From: CAZDHT01 sp964505325
GTDB taxonomy: Bacteria; Planctomycetota; PUPC01
DNA: 40,914 bases
Assembly (NCBI GenBank): GCA_964505325.1
Contig: CAZDHT010000013.1
Span: 1-40,914 of the forward strand
Reading direction: 5' to 3'
Below, in pieces: positions 15,289 to 24,248 of the stretch. The translations under genes were made by a program, and so were the position numbers. The first letter of the stretch is position 1; every line of letters starts with the position of its first letter. The notes beneath the pieces are model-generated. The model worked only from the letters and a program-made list of their open reading frames with translations, made no database searches and was not told where the DNA came from.

Positions 15289-15317
15289 TTGACTTCTCCG
15301 TGCGGCGCGTCTAGAAT
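15289..15317 (+). promoter_or_regulatory. Strong sigma-70-like promoter
   Basis: TTGACT (15289-15294), 17 bases, TAGAAT (15312-15317); the start codon of the propeller gene is at 15374. It mirrors the promoter at 1930-1958. Confidence 0.65.
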
Positions 15318-15373
15318 CGGTTCACGATGAGCAGGCCGGCCGTATCCCCACCCGCGAGTAAGGAGAGGATTTG

Positions 15374-16477
15374 GTGAAGGTTACATATCACGTCTTCAAA
15401 GAGTACAAGCTCGACGTCAGCGGTGCATCGGACGAGGAGATCTTCGCAAACAAGAAGCACGCGAAGAAGCTCGCCCGGCTGCGCTATTCGTTCGTCTCGA
15501 TGCGCTATCACGCGAAGAAGAAGAGACTGTTCGTCGGGTGCACCAACTCGGGCGGGGATCTGCTGGTCGAGTTCAACCCGACGACCCGCAAGTTCCGTTC
15601 CTGCGGCTACGGCCGCAGCGGCATCTGGGAGCCCACCGAGGCCAAGATCCACAAGGGGATCTGGCTGGACGAGAAGGAAGACGCCCTCTACTTCGGGACC
15701 AGTACGCTGAGCGGCATCCCACTGACCGTCAACTCGAAGGGCGGCAAGCTCGTCCGGTATCGGATGAAAGACCGGAAGTTCACCCTTATCGCCGCTCCTA
15801 CACCGGGCGATTTCTTCCAGGCCACCGGCTACGACGCGACGCGCAAGAAAATGTACATGTATACCATGCCCGGCTCCTGCTTCGCGGTCTACGACCTGAA
15901 GAAGAAAAAACTGCTCCGGCACGATCCCATGGAATCGATTCCGCACATCGGCTGCATCGACGACGAGGGGGGCGTTTGGGGGACGTACAGTCACAGGCAC
16001 GGATTCTTCCGCTACCTGCCCGACAACGATGACTATGAGTTCCCACCCGGCTGCTCGTTCCCGGACGCGCACAAGGCCGCGAACATCATGTACACCGGCG
16101 CCGGCCCGATCGACTCAATGATCAACGGCGGCGACGGGTATCTGTACACCGCCTCTGCGCTCGGCGAGCTGGTCCGGATCCATCCGGTCTCGAAAGAGAT
16201 CAAGTACCTGGGCAAGCCGTTCGCCGGAATTCGCCTGCCCGGGATGTACCTGGCCGAGGATGGGATGATCTACCTGTGCGGCGGGTCCGACGGCGCGCCG
16301 ATGCTCGCCCGCTACGACCGGGGCGCCGAGAAGTTCGAGTACTTGGGACGCGTCGCCGCCGACGACGGCACGGTGTGCTTCCGCTGCCACGAGCTGGCGG
16401 TGATCGACGGCGTGGCATACATCGGCGAAACCGACAACCGGGATCGCAGCGGCTACCTCTGGGCCTGCGAGATATAG
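15374..16477 (+). CDS. Cytoplasmic beta-propeller protein of unknown function
   Basis: 367 residues with no signal peptide. Successive blade-like segments can be seen: RLFVGCTNSGGDLLVEFNPT, KEDALYFGTSTL, GKLVRYRMKDRKF, KKMYMYTMPGSCFAVYDLKK, GYLYTASALGELVRIHPVSK, GMIYLCGGSDG and GVAYIGETDNRDRSGYLWA. Together they suggest a six- or seven-bladed propeller of the lactonase/streptogramin-lyase type. A catalytic metal site was not identified. Start: GTG at 15374 with AGGAG eight bases upstream; TTG one codon earlier is also possible. Its partner is the zinc hydrolase 49 bases downstream; together they may handle a sugar lactone or acylated sugar, which is speculation. Confidence 0.75.
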   Translation: MKVTYHVFKEYKLDVSGASDEEIFANKKHAKKLARLRYSFVSMRYHAKKKRLFVGCTNSGGDLLVEFNPTTRKFRSCGYGRSGIWEPTEAKIHKGIWLDEKEDALYFGTSTLSGIPLTVNSKGGKLVRYRMKDRKFTLIAAPTPGDFFQATGYDATRKKMYMYTMPGSCFAVYDLKKKKLLRHDPMESIPHIGCIDDEGGVWGTYSHRHGFFRYLPDNDDYEFPPGCSFPDAHKAANIMYTGAGPIDSMINGGDGYLYTASALGELVRIHPVSKEIKYLGKPFAGIRLPGMYLAEDGMIYLCGGSDGAPMLARYDRGAEKFEYLGRVAADDGTVCFRCHELAVIDGVAYIGETDNRDRSGYLWACEI

Positions 16478-16526
16478 GCTCGGCAGCCGCGCAAACGGCG
16501 CACGCCGGCCACGGGAGGAAGAGCTG

Positions 16527-17537
16527 ATGACTGTCGAGTTGCTGGGAGTCAAAGCGGCTTGGGGAGAGACCGTCCACAGTTCGTTCCGGATCGACGGCGT
16601 GCACATCCCGCTGGTGCTGGCCGCCGGGAAAGAAGAAGGGCCGCTCCTGGCCGTCCACTGCGCCCAGCACGCCACCGAGTACAGCGGCTCGGCGATGATC
16701 GGACCGCTGCTCCGCGGGCTGGACCTCGCCGCGGTGCGGGGCACGCTTGCCATCGTGCCGCTCTGCAATATCCCGTTCATCGTGCGGACGCGGCTGGCCG
16801 ACGCGTATCCCGCGCAGGCCGCGTCGCTCAAGCCTGCCGAGGGCACCCCAAGGACCAATATCAACCGGTGCTGGCCGGGCGTCGACGGCGGCACGTGGAA
16901 CGAGCAACTGACGTACACGCTGAGCCACGGGCTGTTCGCCGAGGCCGACGCGGTTCTCGACTACCATAGCTGCCGCACCTGCGATCCGAACTTCACTGCC
17001 TATGTGGCGTCGAGCGGGCCGAGCCGGGAGATCGCCCTGGCGTTCGGTGTCGGGGCGATCGACGAGGCGCCCGACGAGGGGCACTTCCCCGGCCAACTCC
17101 ATCGCCGCGTCCCCATCGAGCTGGGTACCCCGGCCATCCTGATCGAGATGGCGCCGACCAGCAGGAAGGTGCAATGGCACCGGGTCCAGGAAGCGAAACG
17201 CGGGGCGCTCAACGTGATGAAGCACCTGGGCATGCTCGACGGCGAGCCGGTCCTGCCGCCGCTTCAGGTCGTCTTTCATCGCGGGAGCGAGCAGATCAAC
17301 CTCACCGCCGGGCAGTTGGGATTCGCCTGCTTCCACCAGCCGGAGGTGAACGCGGTGAAGGCGGGTGACCTGATCGCCGAGGTACGCAGCCTGGAGGATT
17401 TCTCCGTGCTCGAATCGCACGTGGCGCCGTGCGACGGCGGCCTCGCCTCCTGCGGCGTCGCCGAGAGCCACCTGATCCTGCCCGGCGAGGAGTTGGCCAC
17501 GCTTCAGCCCGGCGCGGAGATCATCTACAACAAGTGA
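16527..17537 (+). CDS. Succinylglutamate desuccinylase/aspartoacylase-family zinc hydrolase
   Basis: 336-residue M14-like metallohydrolase that would cleave an amide or ester of a small carboxylated substrate. Zinc ligands fit the family: His48-x2-Glu51 in QHATEYSG and His147 in LDYHS. The substrate-binding Asn-x-x-Arg appears as NINRCWPG (residues 111-118), and Glu207 in AILIEMAP is the likely catalytic base. The C-terminal ~100 residues form the beta-rich lid seen in aspartoacylase-like proteins. The exact substrate is unknown; members beside carbohydrate genes are common. The ATG has GGAGG eight bases upstream and follows the propeller gene by 49 bases, so the two probably share the promoter at 15289. 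Confidence 0.83.
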   Translation: MTVELLGVKAAWGETVHSSFRIDGVHIPLVLAAGKEEGPLLAVHCAQHATEYSGSAMIGPLLRGLDLAAVRGTLAIVPLCNIPFIVRTRLADAYPAQAASLKPAEGTPRTNINRCWPGVDGGTWNEQLTYTLSHGLFAEADAVLDYHSCRTCDPNFTAYVASSGPSREIALAFGVGAIDEAPDEGHFPGQLHRRVPIELGTPAILIEMAPTSRKVQWHRVQEAKRGALNVMKHLGMLDGEPVLPPLQVVFHRGSEQINLTAGQLGFACFHQPEVNAVKAGDLIAEVRSLEDFSVLESHVAPCDGGLASCGVAESHLILPGEELATLQPGAEIIYNK

Positions 17538-17559
17538 GACAAATCCGGAGGGGGTATGT

Positions 17560-17585
17560 TTCGTGTACCATATGGGACACGAAAT
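17560..17585. promoter_or_regulatory. 26-bp near-perfect palindrome, putative operator
   Basis: Arms TTTCGTGT (17560-17567) and ACACGAAA (17578-17585) surround a central CCATATGG, with one mismatched pair in the whole 26 bases. It lies 48 bases upstream of the TATAAT at 17633 and just past the stop of the zinc-hydrolase gene. No T-run follows, so an operator for a dimeric regulator is favoured over a terminator. No regulator gene is adjacent. Confidence 0.55.
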
Positions 17586-17600
17586 GTACCCTGCCGGCCC

Positions 17601-17638
17601 GAGTGGATATTCTGAACGGGGCTCGGGTGCGCTATAAT
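17601..17638 (+). promoter_or_regulatory. Dispersed-repeat copy 3 with a perfect TATAAT
   Basis: GTGGATATTCTGAACGGG (within 17601-17621) is bracketed by CCCGAG/CTCGGG, forming a potential hairpin. A perfect TATAAT follows at 17633-17638, 17 bases after the hexamer TTCTGA (17610-17615). This is the only visible promoter for the gene run from 17679, and here the repeat motif occupies the -35 position. Confidence 0.5.
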
Positions 17639-17678
17639 GCAGGTTAAGCAGAGGCCGGTTCAGAACCGTGCAAGGATA

Positions 17679-20579
17679 ATGACCTTACGTACAGCCATTC
17701 TCGCCGCAGCATTCTGCGTGCTCGCCGCCGTCGGCGGCGCCGCGGCGTCGGACCTCGACGAGTTCAAAGTGAAGCGGCAGGCGGTCTTCGAGTTTGCCCA
17801 GAAGCCGGTGGTCGCGCGCGACGGCGACCGAATCACCATCCGCTTCGCATCCAAGGGTTTCTGTGACGTGACAGTTGCCATTGAGAACGCAGAAGGCCGG
17901 ATTATCCGGCATCTCGCGTGCGGGGTGCTCGGGAAGAACGCCCCGACGCCGCTCCAGAAGGACTCGCTCAAGCAAACCATCGTCTGGGACGGCAAAGATG
18001 ACCAGGGCAAATACATCGACGACAAGGACGCGCTGGCCGTCCGCGTCTCGCTGGGGCTCAGGCCGCGCTACGAGCGGAGCCTGTTCTGGAGCCCGAAGAA
18101 ACGGATCGCCAGCTACGCGCCCACGATGTGCGCGACCCCGGAGGGCATCTATATCGTCGAGGGGCTCGGTGTGGACCACATCCGCCTCTTCGACCACGAC
18201 GGGAACTACGTGCGGACCATCTACCCGTTCCCGCGACACCAGTTGAAGAACGTGAAGGGGATGGAGTGGCACACGTACCCGCAGGACGGGCAGCGGCTGC
18301 CGGTCAAGCACGGGTTCGTGCAGGGCTCGCTGCTCCAGTCCGGATCGAGCTATATGGACAGTGAGGAGAAGCACCGCGGCGGCAAGGCGGCGACGACGAT
18401 GGCCGTCCGCAAGGGGCGCATCGCGCTCGCCTATCACTACGTCAACCGCATCTCGACGGACGGCTCGACCGGGGGCCTGCCGCTCAAGGGCCCGAAGGTC
18501 GGCATCGAGAAGCGGCTCGGCGGCACGGGGAGCTGGGGCGGGGTGCGCACCGTCGGCCCCTCCAGCGCCGCCTTCAGCCCCGACGGCAAGTACATCTACC
18601 TCACCGGCCACACCTACGCCCAGGCCTACCCGAGCAACGCCGGCTGCTTTCACGGCGTCTACCGCATCGACTACGAGAAGGGCGAGAAGGCCGAGGTCTT
18701 TCTCGGCCACATGACCGAAAAGGACTACGGCTCCGACAACGGGCACTTCATGGTCCCGACGTCGGTGGACACCGACCGCCGCGGCCGCATCTACGTCTCC
18801 GACTTCATGAACGACCGCGTCCAGGTCTTCTCGTCCGCGGGCAAGTATCTCAAGACGCTCGCCACGGACAAGCCGGCCAAGGTGCTGGTCCATCAACACA
18901 GCGGCGAGGTCTACGTCTTCTCCTGGCCCACGACGGGCGTCTCCAACGAGGTCCACCGGGTGGCCAAGCGGCCCGTGAACTGGCGCAAGTTCCCGACCAA
19001 GCTGACCCGCTACGCGCCGTTCGAGAAGGGGATGAAGCGCATCCAGGCGTATCCGCTGCCGACCGGGCGCGTCGACCGCGGCGGGATGGTCTCGTTCGGG
19101 ACGCTGATGCACGTGGCGATCGACTCGTGGGCCAACCCGGTGCGCCTGTGGGTGATCGGGCACCGCCACGCGGTCACCGCCGCCGAGGTGAACTATTGGG
19201 GCCAGGGCACGACGGTGCGCGAGGCGGCCGACGAGTGGGCCGGCACCGGCGTCCAGATCTTCGAGTTGGCGGGCGACCGGTGGCGGCGGTTCCGCGACTT
19301 CGCCCGCGACGTCAAGCGCAAGATCGTCCGCGTCAAGCCGGCCGCCTTCTCGCGGCAGCGCCTCTACTTCAATCCCCAGGACGAAAAGCTCTACGTCGGC
19401 GAGGACTCCGGGTTCGGCAAGTCGTTCAACCAGATGGTCCGCATCGACCCGGACACGGGCAAGATCAAGCTGGTCGACCTGCCGTTCGACTGTGAGGACA
19501 TGTGCTTCGACATCAACGGCCTGGCCTACCTGCGGACGGACACGCTGGTGGTGCGCTACAACGCGGCGACGTGGCGCGAGGTGCCGTGGGACTACGGCGA
19601 GGAACGCGAGAAGGTCTACTTCAGCTCGATCGGCGGCGGGAAGACGGCCTCCGCCATCTCCGGCCTGCCGACGCCGGGTCGCCGGCCGGTCTGCTGGCAC
19701 CAGGGCGGGATGAGCATTTCGCCCAAGGGCCTGCTCGCCGTGTCCTGCACGAGCCGGGCGAAGCCGCGCGAGCGCGAGTCCGGCGTCAAGTTTCGTGTCG
19801 CCGTCGGCGCCGGCAAGCCGTACACGCCGACCATCTACCCGGGCCGCGCCCGCTGGCAGGAGATCCACGTGTGGGACAAGCACGGGGTGCTCGTCCACGA
19901 AGACGCGGTCCAGGGCCTGACCCTGCTGTGCGGCACGGAGATCGACAACCACGGCGATATCTACGTGATGGCCGACTCGACGCGGGCCTTCGGCGGCAAG
20001 AAGTACTGGAACGAGATGACCGGGACGGTGATGAAGTTCAGCCCGAAGAAGGGCAAGGTGCTGAGCGCGGGGCGGGCGGTCGTCCGGCTCTCGAAGGAGA
20101 CGTACCCGAAGCGTCCTCCGGAGGTCCGCGGCGGGTTCACCGGCACGGCCTGGGTGAACGGCGTCGAGTGGATGTACGGCGCGGCGGGGTGGTTCGGCTT
20201 TAATACGGCGCGCGCCGGCGGCGGGTGCGACTGCTGGCATTCGCGGTTTTGTATCGACTACTTCGCGCGGTCGTTCGTGCCCGAGGTCGAACGCTACACC
20301 GTCGCCGTGCTCGACACGAACGGCAACCTGATCCTCCGCGTCGGGCGCTATGGAAACGTGGATGACGGCGTTCCGCTCATTCCGCATTCCGCAATCCGCA
20401 ATCCCCATTCTGTTGGGGGCGACGAGGTGGCGTTGTTCCATGCCGCGTACGTCGGCACGCACACCGACCGGCGGCTGTTCATCCACGACGCCGGCAACGG
20501 CCGCATCGTGAGCGTCAAGCTCGGTTACCACGCGAGCGAGACGGTCCCGCTGAAGGACGTCGTGGACGGGGAAGAATAG
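17679..20579 (+). CDS. Large secreted NHL-type propeller protein with FlgD-Ig-like domain (paralogue 1)
   Basis: 966 residues from the ATG at 17679. The signal peptide is MTLRTAILAAAFCVLAAVGG with cleavage near AAAS. A FlgD-like Ig domain follows (about residues 25-130: DGDRITIRFASKG … TIVWDGKDDQGKYIDDKDAL). Then come many propeller segments of NHL type, such as VDHIRLFDHDGNYVRTIYP, RGRIYVSDFMNDRVQVFSSAGK and EKLYVGEDSGFGKSFNQMVRIDPDTG. The function is unknown; the family is common in polysaccharide-use regions of PVC genomes. An in-frame ATG at 17637 lacks a ribosome site and would spoil the signal peptide. It is the first gene of a compact run and is followed after 23 bp by its own paralogue, with closely similar N-terminal, middle and C-terminal blocks. 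Confidence 0.78.
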   Translation: MTLRTAILAAAFCVLAAVGGAAASDLDEFKVKRQAVFEFAQKPVVARDGDRITIRFASKGFCDVTVAIENAEGRIIRHLACGVLGKNAPTPLQKDSLKQTIVWDGKDDQGKYIDDKDALAVRVSLGLRPRYERSLFWSPKKRIASYAPTMCATPEGIYIVEGLGVDHIRLFDHDGNYVRTIYPFPRHQLKNVKGMEWHTYPQDGQRLPVKHGFVQGSLLQSGSSYMDSEEKHRGGKAATTMAVRKGRIALAYHYVNRISTDGSTGGLPLKGPKVGIEKRLGGTGSWGGVRTVGPSSAAFSPDGKYIYLTGHTYAQAYPSNAGCFHGVYRIDYEKGEKAEVFLGHMTEKDYGSDNGHFMVPTSVDTDRRGRIYVSDFMNDRVQVFSSAGKYLKTLATDKPAKVLVHQHSGEVYVFSWPTTGVSNEVHRVAKRPVNWRKFPTKLTRYAPFEKGMKRIQAYPLPTGRVDRGGMVSFGTLMHVAIDSWANPVRLWVIGHRHAVTAAEVNYWGQGTTVREAADEWAGTGVQIFELAGDRWRRFRDFARDVKRKIVRVKPAAFSRQRLYFNPQDEKLYVGEDSGFGKSFNQMVRIDPDTGKIKLVDLPFDCEDMCFDINGLAYLRTDTLVVRYNAATWREVPWDYGEEREKVYFSSIGGGKTASAISGLPTPGRRPVCWHQGGMSISPKGLLAVSCTSRAKPRERESGVKFRVAVGAGKPYTPTIYPGRARWQEIHVWDKHGVLVHEDAVQGLTLLCGTEIDNHGDIYVMADSTRAFGGKKYWNEMTGTVMKFSPKKGKVLSAGRAVVRLSKETYPKRPPEVRGGFTGTAWVNGVEWMYGAAGWFGFNTARAGGGCDCWHSRFCIDYFARSFVPEVERYTVAVLDTNGNLILRVGRYGNVDDGVPLIPHSAIRNPHSVGGDEVALFHAAYVGTHTDRRLFIHDAGNGRIVSVKLGYHASETVPLKDVVDGEE

Positions 20580-20602
20580 GAAGCATCGCAGGAGTTGGCG
20601 GT

Positions 20603-23518
20603 ATGACGATGAAACGGCCGGTCCTGGTGGCAGCAATGACGATGGCCTGCGCGACCGCCTGGGCGCAAGAATTCGGGATTGTGGGCAGGGACGGTGGCTG
20701 GAAAGGGCCTGTTCCCGATGAATTCCGGATCAAGCGAGAGGCCGTCTATGAATTCGCCAAGAAGCCGACGGTCACACGCGACGGCGACACGGTCACCATA
20801 CGCTTCACGAGCAAGGCGTACTGCGACGCGACCGTGGCCATCGAGGATGCCGACGGCAAGATCATTCACCACTTGGCCAGCGGCGTCCTCGGCCCCAAGG
20901 CGCCCCCGCCATTCAAGAAGAACTCGAAAGAACAGGTGCTGGTCTGGAACGGCAAGGACGATCAAGGCGTCTATGTGGACGACAAGGACGCGCTGACGGT
21001 ACGTGTCTCGCTGGGGCTCAAACCGCAGTTCGAACGGACGCTCCTCTGGTCGCCGCACAAGCAGCGCGGCTCGATGCCGATGTTCGCGGCGGCGCCGGAG
21101 GGCGTGTACGTCTATGACGCGGGCGGCGTCGATCACCTTCGGCTCTTCGACCACGACGGCAACTACGTGCGGACCATCTATCCGTACCCCGCGAACAAGC
21201 TGAAAGAGGTGAAGGGGCTGAGATGGTATCGGTTCCCGCAGGGCCGCAGCTGGCCGCTCAAGGAGAGCTTGTATCAGCAGACGTTCCTGACCTCGGGCGT
21301 CAATGACAGTGTCCACGACCGGCTCGGCCGAACCGGCGCGGCCACAATGGGGGTTGCGGTGCGGGGCACGCGGATCGCGTTCGGCTACGAGCATCTGAAT
21401 CGGCTGGCCACGGACGGGACCTCGGGCGAGCTGCCGCTCAAGGGCCCGGCGATGGGCTTCTCCTTCGTCCGCCGGCGCGGCCGGGACAGGCGGCCGATCG
21501 TCATCGGGCCGGCGAGTCTCGCGTTCAGCCCCGACGCGAAGACCCTCTATTACACCGGCTGGATGTGGATCACCCGGTTCGAGGGTGGCTCCATGCAGGC
21601 CGTGATGCGGCTGAACTTCGAGACCGACGACAAGCCGGAGGTCTTCGTCGGCAACTGGAGCCGGGAGAAGTACGGAGCCGGCGACGACCAGCTCTGCCTG
21701 CCGACCTCCGTCGCCTGCGGGCCCAAGGGCAACGTCCACGTCTCCGACTATCTGAACAACCGGGTGCAGGTGTTCTCACCGGACCGCAAGCTGTTGAAGT
21801 CGATCCCGACGAAGAAGCCGGCCCAGGTGCTCGTCCACCAGAAGAGCGGCGCGATCTACGTCTTCTCCTGGGTGCCCTTCGGCATTCCGAACAAGACGTG
21901 GTACACCTTGCACAATCCAAAGGACAAGACTCCGCCCTCGCTGACTTACTTCTCACCGTATCCCGAGTGCCGGCAGCTCTCGCGCGAGCCGTTCCCTCTC
22001 GAACGATCGCAGCAGAACCGCACCAGCCAGGGGCCGCGCTACCGCATCGAGATCGACTCGTGGGTGCCGGGCGACGAGCCGACGTTCTGGCTGATGGGCA
22101 ACATCCACATGGCGAACGAAGAGGACCACGCGCTGCTGTTCATCAGCGCCACCAGGCAACTCGCCGACAGCCGCTGGGCCAACGGCATCCGCATCATGAA
22201 AAGGCGGAACGGGAAGTGGCGAGCGACGGAGAAGTTCGGCCGGCGGGCGCAGAAGGTGCTGCCGCGCATCCACCCGCTCCGGCACAACATCCAGGAACTG
22301 TTCGTCAACCCGGCGAACGGTAAGCTCTACGTGGGCGAAACCGACAGCGGCCCGGTGAGCAAGGCCTACAACCGGATCGTCGAGGTTGACCCCGAGACGG
22401 GCAAGGCCCGGATGGTCACGCTGCCGTTCAACGCGGAAGAGATGGCGTTCGATATCAACGGCCTGATCTACCTGCGCACGACCGACGTGGTTGCGCGGTA
22501 CGACCCGCAGACCTGGCGCGAGGTCCCGTTCGACTACGGCGAGGAGATGAAGAGCGTCGGCTGCGCGATGGGCGGCCGGTCGGCCAGCGTCATCGCCGGC
22601 ATCCGCATGCCCAGCGTTCACCCGGCCTGCTTCCATCAGGGTGGGATGAGCGTCTCGGCGAAGGGCCATCTGCTGGTGTCGTGCGGGGACAAGCGCGATA
22701 AGCGGGTGGGCAAGGGATGGTCGCATGGCTACGCACACTTCGGCGTGGCCAAGAACTTCGCCAAGCCGTACCAGCCCCAGATGTATCCGGGCCGGCATCG
22801 CGGCGGCTCCTGCCTGCACATCTGGGACAAGTACGGCAAGGTACTCCGCCAGGACGTGGTGATGGGGATGCCCCAACTGGACGGCGTACACATCGACCGC
22901 GACGACAACATCTACGCCATGGCGTGGCCGACCCGGGTCTTGAATGGCAAGCGCTACTTCAACTACATGAGCGAGACCCTGATGAAGTTCCCGGCCGGCA
23001 GGGGCAAGTTCCTGGTCGGCGGCAAGAGGGCGCCCGTTCCGCTGCCCGCCGACCTCAAGCCGGACCGCCCGCAAGAGGTGAAGGGCTGGTGGGCCGAGGA
23101 CGCCAAATGGTTCTACGGCGGCGTCGGGTTTGCGGGGTTCAACACGCCCCACGCCAACGGCGGGTGCGCCTGCTGGTATTGCCGGTTCACGATGGACTAT
23201 TTCGCCCGATCCTTTGCCCCTGAGATGGACCAGTTCAGCGTGGCCATCCTGGACAGCAGCGGCAGCCTGATCACCCGTGTCGGCACGTACGGCAACGTTG
23301 ACGACGGAGTGCCGCTCGTGAAGACCGGCGGACCGGCGAAGCCGCGTCCGCTCGGCGGGGACGAGGTCGCACTCTTTCATGCCGGCTACGTGGGCACGCA
23401 CACCGACCGCCGCCTGTTCATCGCCGACCTCGGCAACGCCCGCATCGTCAGCGTGAAGCTCGGTTACCACGCGACGGAAAAGGTCGACCTGAAGGACGTG
23501 CCGGAGCGGCGGGACTGA
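20603..23518 (+). CDS. Large secreted NHL-type propeller protein with FlgD-Ig-like domain (paralogue 2)
   Basis: 971 residues, tandem paralogue of the preceding gene. The signal peptide is about residues 1-21 (PVLVAAMTMACATAWAQ). The FlgD-like Ig domain contains VLVWNGKDDQGVYVDDKDAL, and the propeller contains VDHLRLFDHDGNYVRTIYP, KGNVHVSDYLNNRVQVFSPD and GKLYVGETDSGPVSKAYNRI. The C-terminal block (NGGCACWYCRFTMDYFARSF … LGNARIVSVKLGYHATEKV) matches the same block of paralogue 1, including the Cys-rich C-x-CW-x2-RF-x-x-DYFARSF stretch, which may form disulfides or bind metal. The ATG has AGGAG eight bases upstream. The broken kelch-like gene follows after 22 bp. Confidence 0.8.
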   Translation: MTMKRPVLVAAMTMACATAWAQEFGIVGRDGGWKGPVPDEFRIKREAVYEFAKKPTVTRDGDTVTIRFTSKAYCDATVAIEDADGKIIHHLASGVLGPKAPPPFKKNSKEQVLVWNGKDDQGVYVDDKDALTVRVSLGLKPQFERTLLWSPHKQRGSMPMFAAAPEGVYVYDAGGVDHLRLFDHDGNYVRTIYPYPANKLKEVKGLRWYRFPQGRSWPLKESLYQQTFLTSGVNDSVHDRLGRTGAATMGVAVRGTRIAFGYEHLNRLATDGTSGELPLKGPAMGFSFVRRRGRDRRPIVIGPASLAFSPDAKTLYYTGWMWITRFEGGSMQAVMRLNFETDDKPEVFVGNWSREKYGAGDDQLCLPTSVACGPKGNVHVSDYLNNRVQVFSPDRKLLKSIPTKKPAQVLVHQKSGAIYVFSWVPFGIPNKTWYTLHNPKDKTPPSLTYFSPYPECRQLSREPFPLERSQQNRTSQGPRYRIEIDSWVPGDEPTFWLMGNIHMANEEDHALLFISATRQLADSRWANGIRIMKRRNGKWRATEKFGRRAQKVLPRIHPLRHNIQELFVNPANGKLYVGETDSGPVSKAYNRIVEVDPETGKARMVTLPFNAEEMAFDINGLIYLRTTDVVARYDPQTWREVPFDYGEEMKSVGCAMGGRSASVIAGIRMPSVHPACFHQGGMSVSAKGHLLVSCGDKRDKRVGKGWSHGYAHFGVAKNFAKPYQPQMYPGRHRGGSCLHIWDKYGKVLRQDVVMGMPQLDGVHIDRDDNIYAMAWPTRVLNGKRYFNYMSETLMKFPAGRGKFLVGGKRAPVPLPADLKPDRPQEVKGWWAEDAKWFYGGVGFAGFNTPHANGGCACWYCRFTMDYFARSFAPEMDQFSVAILDSSGSLITRVGTYGNVDDGVPLVKTGGPAKPRPLGGDEVALFHAGYVGTHTDRRLFIADLGNARIVSVKLGYHATEKVDLKDVPERRD

Positions 23519-23540
23519 GGACGAATCGAGGAGAGGACAC

Positions 23541-24215
23541 ATGGATCGTCGAATTGCAGTTGCTGTGCTGAGCGTGTTGATCGCCGCCGGTCTGCCGGAA
23601 GTCGGTCAGGCCGCCGGGAGGAAAAAGCCCAAGTACGCCAAGGCTCCTGGCGCGAACCTGCGCCAGCCGATCATCTGGGGTGCGGAGTGCATCAACCCCG
23701 ACGGCTTCGGCCTCGCGTTCGGCGGGCACGAGCAAGCTGCCGCCGACGGCCGCCCGCACACCCGAATCAAGAAGGACGGGAAGTGGCAGGTCGTGGCTGG
23801 CGTGCTGAGGACCGGTCCGCGTCGCGACACGGTCTGGACCGCGCGGAATCAGGTCAAGAACGCCGCCGCGACAGTGCGATACATCTTCTTCCAGGGTGCA
23901 CCGGTCGACAAACAGGCGAAGGGGCTTACTGAGAACGTCGTTCCCGACCTGAAGAAAACCGGCGGCGAGCTGACGGCAGAGACCACGGTACTGAAGCAGG
24001 TTCTCAATATGGCCAGGATGGGACGCCACGCTCACATGCGCCTGGGAAGAGCCGCCTTGCATATCGAGCCGGCCGCCAAGCAGGTCACAGGCATCGCCGC
24101 CAAGCTCGAGACGGGCGCGTCGCCCGCGACCATCGAAGCGCTGTGGAAGGTGCAGGTCGCGCTCGAAAAGGCGGCAGAGCTGCTCGACGCCGAGCCGGGC
24201 GCGCGGGCGCTGTAG
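23541..24215 (+). CDS. N-terminal part of a secreted kelch-like protein, ends at in-frame TAG
   Basis: 224 residues with a signal peptide (about residues 1-24, VAVLSVLIAAGLPEVGQAAG). A first kelch-type segment reads DGFGLAFGGHEQAAADGRP, followed by a helical stretch rich in Ala, Lys and Glu (about residues 120-220). The ATG has GAGGAGAGG upstream. The frame ends at TAG 24213-24215, but the same frame continues after it with PIGCEPKLKVIVLFGGDH, which is the beta-strand and 'FGG' that normally open a kelch blade. The two halves are therefore one gene broken by a single stop codon, unless the stop is read through. The spacing fits the run begun at 17679. Confidence 0.7.
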   Translation: MDRRIAVAVLSVLIAAGLPEVGQAAGRKKPKYAKAPGANLRQPIIWGAECINPDGFGLAFGGHEQAAADGRPHTRIKKDGKWQVVAGVLRTGPRRDTVWTARNQVKNAAATVRYIFFQGAPVDKQAKGLTENVVPDLKKTGGELTAETTVLKQVLNMARMGRHAHMRLGRAALHIEPAAKQVTGIAAKLETGASPATIEALWKVQVALEKAAELLDAEPGARAL

Positions 24216-24248
24216 CCCATCGGCTGTGAGCCCAAGCTCAAGGTAATC

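Noticed and set aside
24213..24215. Pyrrolysine at the TAG, prompted by URO-D/MtaA-like genes nearby
   Set aside because: The interrupted protein is a kelch-type propeller, not a methylamine methyltransferase, and no pyl gene is visible.
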